A stretch of 5,021 bases of DNA from Bacteroidales bacterium UBA1192 (GTDB lineage: Bacteria; Bacteroidota; Bacteroidia; Bacteroidales; Bacteroidaceae). Position numbers and translations under genes: made by a program. Each line of letters starts with the position of its first letter. Positions within the stretch are counted from its first letter, which is position 1. Positions 1 to 5,021 of the stretch are shown one piece after another. The DNA is taken from the NCBI GenBank assembly GCA_002310175.1, contig DBYG01000026.1, forward strand, positions 1,449 to 6,469, read 5' to 3'. The notes under the pieces were generated by a model. The model searched no databases. It was given only the letters and a program-made list of their open reading frames with translations, and was not told where the DNA came from.

Positions 1-2520
1 CAGCACCTGCAGCCCAAGAGCGTGAGTGATATTCTTCAGCTCGTTCCGGGTAACATTACCCAGAACCCATCACTTCGTAACATAGGTCAGGCATATATAC
101 GTGAGATAACAGACCCAGAGAGTGTGGACAGTGAACATAACTCGAATGCCATGGGTACCCTGATTATGGTTGACGGCGCCCCACTCTCCAATGATGCATC
201 TCTTCAGCTCCTGTCATCGTCCTATAGGGGAAATGAAATGAATTCAATCACTGCTTCAGATCAGAACTCGGCCGGACGCGGTGCTGACCTCAGGTCCATA
301 TCGACCGATAACATTGACAACATTGAGGTTGTTCGCGGTATACCGTCGGCAGAGTACGGTAACCTGACATCGGGAGCCGTAATCATAAATTCCAAGAAAG
401 GTGCCACTCCTCTTGAGGTTAAAGGAGAGATAGATCCCGACTCCAAGATGTTATATGCCGGAAAGGGTTTCAACCTGAGAGGCGGCGGTACGGTCAATAT
501 GGCGGTGGATTATACATCGTCATACAGCGATATCCGATTCCCTGCCGAGGGATTTGAGCGTGTCACGGCCGATCTGGGTTACGGGCATACGTTTTTCAGC
601 AGCCGTCCGCTGAGCCTCAATTTCAAGGTCTCTTATTTCCAGAACGTTTTTGACATAAGGAGTGACAAACAGCAGCGCTCCTATGAGAAGATTAAGAGTG
701 AGAACCAGGGAGTGAGAATCAATCTGAGCGGAGATTGGAACATCAAGACGCGTCTCATCTCCAATCTGAGCTACAATCTCTCATACAATAACAGCCGTCA
801 GTATGACTATCAGCTGGAACAGATCGTTCTCTCCACTGGAATAACCCCTATAGCTGTATCAACGGTGTCGGGCGAGTTCCAGTCCATACTGCTGAATTCC
901 ACTTATAATTCAGAACATAGCGTAAGCGGTAATCCCGTAAATGTTATTGCACAGCTTAAAGCAAACAAGACCATATTCATAAACGAGGGATTCACCTCAT
1001 CATTCAAGGAGGGCGTTGAGTTCAAATATGATGTCAACCATGGCAAGGGTCTGGAATACGATCCCACCAAGCCTCCCTTTGTAAGGAATATCCAGACTGT
1101 ACGTCCGCGTCCCTACTCCGATATTCCGGCCATGAAGACCTTGTCGGGTTATATCGAGAACAAGACCATCATGCCGATTGGAGGTACTGACCTTACCACA
1201 CAGATCGGTGTAAGAGCTAGCAACCTCTTTATAGACCGTGATTATCTGGACCGTTCCGATATGATAACGGTTGACCCGCGTATCAATGTAGAATGGGCCA
1301 TGCTTACACCACGTAATTCCAAGTTTGAGAACCTGAGCATAAATGCCGGATGGGGTCTTACCTCCAAGATGCCCCCTCTTTCATACCTCTACCCCGATAA
1401 GGCATACTACGATGTCAAGTCATTTACCTATGTCGATCCGGGGATGGATATGTCCAAAAGCATGTCCGTTATGACCACCAATGTGATTGATGACACATCC
1501 AATCCCACTCTTGTCCCGTCTGTCGGCAACAAGTTTGAAGTTAGCCTGAATTTTGACATCAAACCGGTAAAGGGATTCATCACATTCTTTAAGGAGCGGT
1601 ATGACAACGAGTTCGGATACCGTAGCGAACCGGCTATCCTGCCGTACAGGACCTATCTCCCAACTCCAGGCTCAACCGGTTATGCCTATACCGATGGCCG
1701 TCTGACATATCGGGAAGAAAACATTGTGAAAGTTGTTCCCTCACGCAATGACACTATCTTCAGCACATTATCCCGTTCATCAAACGGTATTCAGACCCAC
1801 AAGATGGGCATAGAGTACAGTATAGACTTTGGACAGATCAAGGCCATCAGGACCTCAATTGTAGCTGACGGAGCATGGTTATGGATAAAACGCCGTGATA
1901 CGAAGGAGAGTTGGAGTATGGTGCGCTTTCAGGATCCTATCGTTGACGGACGCACCAATGCCGATAAGACATATCCCTACATGGCTCTTTTACCTGCCGG
2001 TGACGGATCTGTACAGTCCCGTGTGAACACCAACATCCGTTTCATTACCCATATTCCCAGAATATCGCTGATATTCTCAACGACCGCCCAGATCGTATGG
2101 GCAGAGACATATCAGTCTATATATGAGGATGAAAGAGGGAACAACGTGTGGTACATGGGTGACGATCCCACTACAGCATCGGTTGAGAATGTACCGCTTG
2201 TAGATCCTGTGGGATACCGGGATTATTCAGGTAACTACTATGAATGGAAACAGGAGTACAGGAACCGCAGCACGACCAGACGTGAATACCTGATGACCCA
2301 GGATTATACCTATGCAGGTAATTTTGACAAGATCATATATCCTGCAACACTCACCATGAATTTCCGTCTGACCAAGCAGTTCTCGGATATTCTGGAGATA
2401 TCATTTATGGCCAACAATATGTTCAATGCGCGCCGTATGTACAAGTCACCTATATCCGGTGAACGCAGCAATCTGGCAATACCCCAATACTTCGGTGCAG
2501 AGATTAAACTGAAACTATAA
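1..2520 (+). CDS. TonB-dependent outer-membrane receptor, 5'-truncated by the window edge
   Basis: The frame is open from base 1 and encodes the last 839 residues. The GTG at base 22 is not the start, because plug-domain sequence already runs through it. Seen: a plug segment, with VSDILQLVPG near residue 8, the IMVDGAPL strand, and IEVVRG..SAEYGNLTSGAVII at residues 108-129, the hallmark end of a TonB plug. From about residue 140 there is a long alternating, aromatic-rich barrel with the AGWGLTSKMPPLSYLYPD loop region, ending FGAEIKLKL. The encoded part contains no cysteine. The signal peptide, any carboxypeptidase-like N-terminal domain and the TonB box lie upstream, probably 100-200 residues by comparison with Bacteroides relatives. 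Role by family: active import of a scarce ligand across the outer membrane using TonB-ExbBD energy. The substrate is not readable. The next gene is a non-SusD lipoprotein 36 bases downstream, which argues against a classical SusC glycan transporter. Confidence 0.95.
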   Translation, partial: QHLQPKSVSDILQLVPGNITQNPSLRNIGQAYIREITDPESVDSEHNSNAMGTLIMVDGAPLSNDASLQLLSSSYRGNEMNSITASDQNSAGRGADLRSISTDNIDNIEVVRGIPSAEYGNLTSGAVIINSKKGATPLEVKGEIDPDSKMLYAGKGFNLRGGGTVNMAVDYTSSYSDIRFPAEGFERVTADLGYGHTFFSSRPLSLNFKVSYFQNVFDIRSDKQQRSYEKIKSENQGVRINLSGDWNIKTRLISNLSYNLSYNNSRQYDYQLEQIVLSTGITPIAVSTVSGEFQSILLNSTYNSEHSVSGNPVNVIAQLKANKTIFINEGFTSSFKEGVEFKYDVNHGKGLEYDPTKPPFVRNIQTVRPRPYSDIPAMKTLSGYIENKTIMPIGGTDLTTQIGVRASNLFIDRDYLDRSDMITVDPRINVEWAMLTPRNSKFENLSINAGWGLTSKMPPLSYLYPDKAYYDVKSFTYVDPGMDMSKSMSVMTTNVIDDTSNPTLVPSVGNKFEVSLNFDIKPVKGFITFFKERYDNEFGYRSEPAILPYRTYLPTPGSTGYAYTDGRLTYREENIVKVVPSRNDTIFSTLSRSSNGIQTHKMGIEYSIDFGQIKAIRTSIVADGAWLWIKRRDTKESWSMVRFQDPIVDGRTNADKTYPYMALLPAGDGSVQSRVNTNIRFITHIPRISLIFSTTAQIVWAETYQSIYEDERGNNVWYMGDDPTTASVENVPLVDPVGYRDYSGNYYEWKQEYRNRSTTRREYLMTQDYTYAGNFDKIIYPATLTMNFRLTKQFSDILEISFMANNMFNARRMYKSPISGERSNLAIPQYFGAEIKLKL

Positions 2521-2556
2521 ATAATCAACTCTATTATTAACTAAACTTTTATCGCA
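2521..2556 (+). promoter_or_regulatory. A/T-rich intercistronic leader of the lipoprotein gene
   Basis: This 36-base spacer is A/T-rich and has no purine-rich Shine-Dalgarno in the usual window before the ATG at 2557. That is normal in Bacteroidota, where A/T-rich leaders drive initiation. No -33/-7 promoter pair is visible, so the lipoprotein is most simply co-transcribed with the receptor. Confidence 0.5.
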
Positions 2557-3762
2557 ATGAAAAAAGGTTTATTCGCAGCCATCATCTGCTCAGTCGCCCT
2601 GTTCGCAGCCTGCGACAATGAGGATGAAGTGGCAAAGAAGTATGAAGTGACAGTTAACGTGAGCTCACAGACAGTAAACATTGATTCACTGGGCCTGATT
2701 CTTAACGTTAACGCTGTCAGTGAAAACGGAAAGACAACATCTGCTACTGCAGAGAACGGTAAGGCAGTTCTCAACCTGGTAGCAGGCAGTTACTCTATCA
2801 CCGTTACCGGCTCTGATGAGTTCTACAACTACGTAGGCTCTTCAAAGGTAACCGTTACCAACGCCAACACAAGCGTTTCAATTATTCTTGGCAAATCTAA
2901 GCCCGAGGGTAAGATCATCTTCAAGGAGCTTTACTTTACCGGTACCCCCCAGTCTTACTGGACAGACGGTTTCTATGAGCTCGTAAACAACTCTGATGAG
3001 GTTCAGTATCTTGACGGTATCATCATGGGTATTGTAGAGAACGGTTACGGTAGTCCCAGTTCATGGGCCGATGAAGAAGGTAACCTTCCCGATTACTACC
3101 CCATGACCAACCACACGGTTTACTTCCCCGGCAGCGGAAATGAATATCCCCTTGAGCCCGGTCAGAGCGTAGTTGTAGCCACACGTGCCATCAACCACTC
3201 AGCTCGTGAGCTTGAGGAGGGTGATGAGCAGTCTCCTGTTGACCTCAGCAATGCTGATTGGGAAATTTTCATACCGGATCAGAGCTTCAATCCTGATACT
3301 GATAATCCTGATGTGCCTAACCTTGAGATTGCAAAGTCCAAGTTTGGATTCGACTTTATGCCTCCCACATCAGGCGGTTCACTTATCCTGGCCAAGATTC
3401 CTGCTGATTCAACAATGGAGAGCTTTATAATAAACAATACTCTCAAGCCTGAGGGTCAGTGGATGGCTGCTCTCTGTGTACCTTCAGAGTATGTCATTGA
3501 CGCTGTTGACGTTGTATACTTCAATGAGGAGCAGAATATCTGCAAGGTTATCCTTGACTCTGATGATGCCGGATATGTATGCGCAAGTTCATCTGACGAG
3601 GAATGGGCTGATCCTGCTTACTCAAAGAGAAGTATCCGCAGAAAGTGCACAAAGGTTGAGAACGGCCGTGCATACTTTGCCGATACCAACAACTCATCAA
3701 ATGACTTTGTTCAGTACGGTCAGACTCCTGTTCCTCACAGGACATTCACTGCTGCTGACTGA
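2557..3762 (+). CDS. DUF4876-like surface lipoprotein of a TonB receptor operon
   Basis: Complete 401-residue protein starting at ATG 2557 and ending in tandem stops (TGA TAA). Residues 1-18 are a lipoprotein signal (two Lys, hydrophobic core, LFAAC) with lipidation expected at C19. The next residues, DNEDE, are acidic like the lipoprotein export signal that sends Bacteroidota lipoproteins to the cell surface. Residues 29-113 look like a beta-sandwich of carboxypeptidase-regulatory type (KAVLNLVAGSYSITVTG). Residues 119-401 match what I remember of DUF4876 and carry lamin-tail-like signatures: IIFKELYFTG (120-129), FYELVNNSDE...LDG (139-154), LEPGQSVVVA (199-208), VIDAVDVVY (313-321), then S..R...DTNNS..DF near the end (359-384). 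Cysteines sit at 307, 329, 342 and 364. It follows the receptor by 36 bases, so it may act as its ligand-binding or capping partner; that is inference. The CDS is certain, the family likely, the ligand unknown. Confidence 0.9.
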   Translation: MKKGLFAAIICSVALFAACDNEDEVAKKYEVTVNVSSQTVNIDSLGLILNVNAVSENGKTTSATAENGKAVLNLVAGSYSITVTGSDEFYNYVGSSKVTVTNANTSVSIILGKSKPEGKIIFKELYFTGTPQSYWTDGFYELVNNSDEVQYLDGIIMGIVENGYGSPSSWADEEGNLPDYYPMTNHTVYFPGSGNEYPLEPGQSVVVATRAINHSARELEEGDEQSPVDLSNADWEIFIPDQSFNPDTDNPDVPNLEIAKSKFGFDFMPPTSGGSLILAKIPADSTMESFIINNTLKPEGQWMAALCVPSEYVIDAVDVVYFNEEQNICKVILDSDDAGYVCASSSDEEWADPAYSKRSIRRKCTKVENGRAYFADTNNSSNDFVQYGQTPVPHRTFTAAD

Positions 3763-3771
3763 TAAATTCAT

Positions 3772-3812
3772 TAATCCGCGGAGCAGGAGCTTATATCCTG
3801 CCCTGCGGATTA
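3772..3812 (+). terminator. Strong intercistronic hairpin, possible leaky terminator or mRNA-stability element
   Basis: An inverted repeat pairs 3772-3788 with 3796-3812 around a 7-base loop (GCTTATA). Of 17 positions, 15 are Watson-Crick, one is G-U (3780/3804) and one is an A-C mismatch (3782/3802). It begins 9 bases after the lipoprotein stop. The tail TTTAACTTTC is only a broken T-run, so complete intrinsic termination is doubtful. A partial terminator, or a 3' hairpin protecting the receptor-lipoprotein message and lowering expression of the next gene, fits better. The hairpin itself is plain in the sequence; its role is inferred. Confidence 0.6.
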
Positions 3813-3822
3813 TTTAACTTTC

Positions 3823-3834
3823 AAAAAAAAGGAT
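3823..3834 (+). promoter_or_regulatory. A-rich translation-initiation region of the DUF6850-like gene
   Basis: Eight A residues followed by GGAT lie directly before ATG 3835. The GGA is one base from the start codon, too close for a standard Shine-Dalgarno, so the A-tract is the more likely ribosome-recruiting element, as is common in Bacteroidota. No other ATG, GTG or TTG occurs in frame between the stop at 3772 and 3835, and the next in-frame ATG (3982) would remove the signal peptide. Confidence 0.45.
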
Positions 3835-5021
3835 ATGAACAACAGACTTTCCATCTTATCGTTACTTGTGGCTTCATTGTCTTTTACTGGGGCCTCTCAA
3901 ACCGTATTTGCACAAACCGTACAGAACAAGGGCCCATGGTATGAGGAAGGTCTTTACAGTAGTGACATCACGACAGGTTCCATGAATCCGGCCGACAGGA
4001 TCAACCTTCCCTACAAGTCAGTCAATGACATCAAGGTTGCATTCGAATCTGGTAATGGTGATTTCCGTCCGTATGACGCAGGAACCGTTAACCGTATTAC
4101 CGATGTCGATATCTATGGAATAAAGAAGTTTGACGACCTCGCATTCGAGGGAGGTCTGGAATATTCCAACAACTACCATGAAGACATGCGCTGGAACGGA
4201 ACCGTTCTTACATCGGCTCTCAACCCGTTCCTTATTGCGGATACACTCCGCTACGACTCCCTTACCAATGATTCGCGTAAGGAGTTGTTCCGTATACGCG
4301 GATCGGTGGCTTACAGATTCTCTGACCGAATAACCGCAGGCATAAGTGCCGAATATAAAGCCGCTCACAAGGCCGACCAATCAGACCCTCGTCTCAGGGC
4401 CAATGCGGCAAGGACGACTGTCATTCCCGGCATAAACTGGAATATCAGTGACCGGATTGTTCTGGGTGCATCAGCTCTTGCTGAACTCTACCATGAGAGG
4501 GTCCGTTCTACCGTTAAGAACAATATGGTCATTGAGCACAATACTATATACCGATACAAGGCTCTTGGCGGATATGACGGTTTGGATGCCTTCGGAGCCA
4601 CACGTTATTATGATGGCAAGAGACTGGGAGGAGCTCTAAACTTTGCCACCCTTGGAACATTCAGTTCATATACAGAGATAGGCTACATAATGAACTCTGA
4701 GGATGCCATTGACGGTAAATCATCTGAGAATTATGACTATCGAGCAGGTGATTTTAGTCAGAATACAATCTCCCTTAAGAGCCGTCTCACTCTCACCCAC
4801 TCCGACCTGCAGCACAATCTGGTCATATGGGCCGATATGGAGAACTGCAAAGGCAAGTGGTACAACCAGCAGGCCAAGACAGACCAGTATGGCAAGACCT
4901 ATTATGAAATCAATTCGAGCGAGGTCATCCACAAACAGAGTGAGATGAACGCTTCACTCACATATCTTCTGAACTTTATGCGTTCAGATGTTCCCCATAT
5001 GCATATATCGGCAACTGCCGG
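3835..5021 (+). CDS. DUF6850-like outer-membrane beta-barrel protein, 3'-truncated by the window edge
   Basis: The frame is open from ATG 3835 to the last base, giving 395 complete codons and no stop. Residues 1-26 form a classical Sec signal peptide (MNNR, hydrophobic core, VFA before Gln27), with no lipobox. The mature part alternates polar and hydrophobic residues in strand-length blocks rich in Tyr, Gly and Asn (for example ITAGISAEYKAAHK), as in transmembrane barrels. The SDPR at 183-186 followed by IPGINW at 197-202 matches what I recall of the DUF6850 family, whose members are around 500 residues, so roughly a fifth may be missing. It has one cysteine in the visible part. It lies 72 bases after the DUF4876-like gene, same strand, with a hairpin between. 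Its function is unknown: it could be an accessory channel, an assembly or export partner, or an outer-membrane scaffold. Secretion to the outer membrane is well supported; the family name rests on remembered motifs. Confidence 0.85.
   Translation, partial: MNNRLSILSLLVASLSFTGASQTVFAQTVQNKGPWYEEGLYSSDITTGSMNPADRINLPYKSVNDIKVAFESGNGDFRPYDAGTVNRITDVDIYGIKKFDDLAFEGGLEYSNNYHEDMRWNGTVLTSALNPFLIADTLRYDSLTNDSRKELFRIRGSVAYRFSDRITAGISAEYKAAHKADQSDPRLRANAARTTVIPGINWNISDRIVLGASALAELYHERVRSTVKNNMVIEHNTIYRYKALGGYDGLDAFGATRYYDGKRLGGALNFATLGTFSSYTEIGYIMNSEDAIDGKSSENYDYRAGDFSQNTISLKSRLTLTHSDLQHNLVIWADMENCKGKWYNQQAKTDQYGKTYYEINSSEVIHKQSEMNASLTYLLNFMRSDVPHMHISATA

Noticed and set aside
22..24. GTG as the start codon of the receptor gene
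   Set aside because: The frame is open upstream to base 1 and already reads as plug-domain sequence (HLQPKSVSDILQL). A start here would leave no signal peptide or TonB box, so the gene is simply cut by the window edge.
1..3762. SusC/SusD glycan-utilisation pair
   Set aside because: The lipoprotein lacks SusD-like helical TPR features. It is beta-rich with lamin-tail-like motifs, and no glycoside hydrolase or regulator is in the window.
3476..3817. 113-codon + strand frame overlapping the end of the lipoprotein gene and running into the hairpin
   Set aside because: The lipoprotein frame here carries the conserved-looking DTNNS..DF ending. The alternative product is low-complexity, rich in Ser, Leu and Arg, and has no family signature.
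3815..3822. TAACTTTC as a Bacteroidota -7 promoter element (TAnnTTTG)
   Set aside because: It matches imperfectly, has no TTTG-type -33 element at the right distance, lies downstream of the hairpin and is only 12 bases before the start codon.
4018..4380. 120-codon open frame on the minus strand
   Set aside because: It lies wholly inside the DUF6850-like coding frame, which has a signal peptide and barrel pattern. The minus-strand product shows no recognisable family and its composition looks like a shadow.
4720..4932. 70-codon minus-strand frame with a hydrophobic stretch that could pass for a membrane peptide
   Set aside because: It is antisense to the barrel gene. The hydrophobic stretch is what reverse-strand reading of polar barrel codons commonly gives, and no leader or promoter supports it.

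Overview
The window looks like chromosomal DNA of a member of the Bacteroidota, most likely the order Bacteroidales. The signs are a TonB-dependent receptor of Bacteroides type, a lipoprotein whose signal cysteine is followed at once by an acidic stretch (the Bacteroidota surface-export pattern), very A/T-rich gene leaders without a well-placed Shine-Dalgarno, and two protein families (DUF4876 and DUF6850) that I know almost only from this phylum. The genus cannot be fixed from the sequence alone.

Layout, all on the + strand: (1) bases 1-2520, the C-terminal part (plug plus whole beta-barrel) of a TonB-dependent outer-membrane receptor whose start lies before the window; (2) after 36 bases, 2557-3762, a complete 401-residue lipoprotein resembling DUF4876; (3) a 72-base gap, most of it one strong hairpin (3772-3812); (4) 3835 to the window end, the first 395 residues of a secreted protein resembling the DUF6850 outer-membrane beta-barrel family, still open at the edge. 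No RNA gene, mobile element, CRISPR array or convincing promoter was seen. The minus strand carries only shadow ORFs.

The three genes read as one operon, and all three products are predicted to sit at the outer membrane: a TonB-energised importer, a surface lipoprotein that could capture or hand over its ligand, and a second barrel protein of unknown role. The lipoprotein is not SusD-like, so this is not a classical glycan SusC/SusD pair. The arrangement resembles in outline the receptor-plus-surface-lipoprotein uptake systems for haem, siderophores or vitamins, but the substrate cannot be read from the sequence. This trio is the best candidate here for a poorly described system. The lipoprotein also shows lamin-tail-like sequence signatures and four evenly spaced cysteines.
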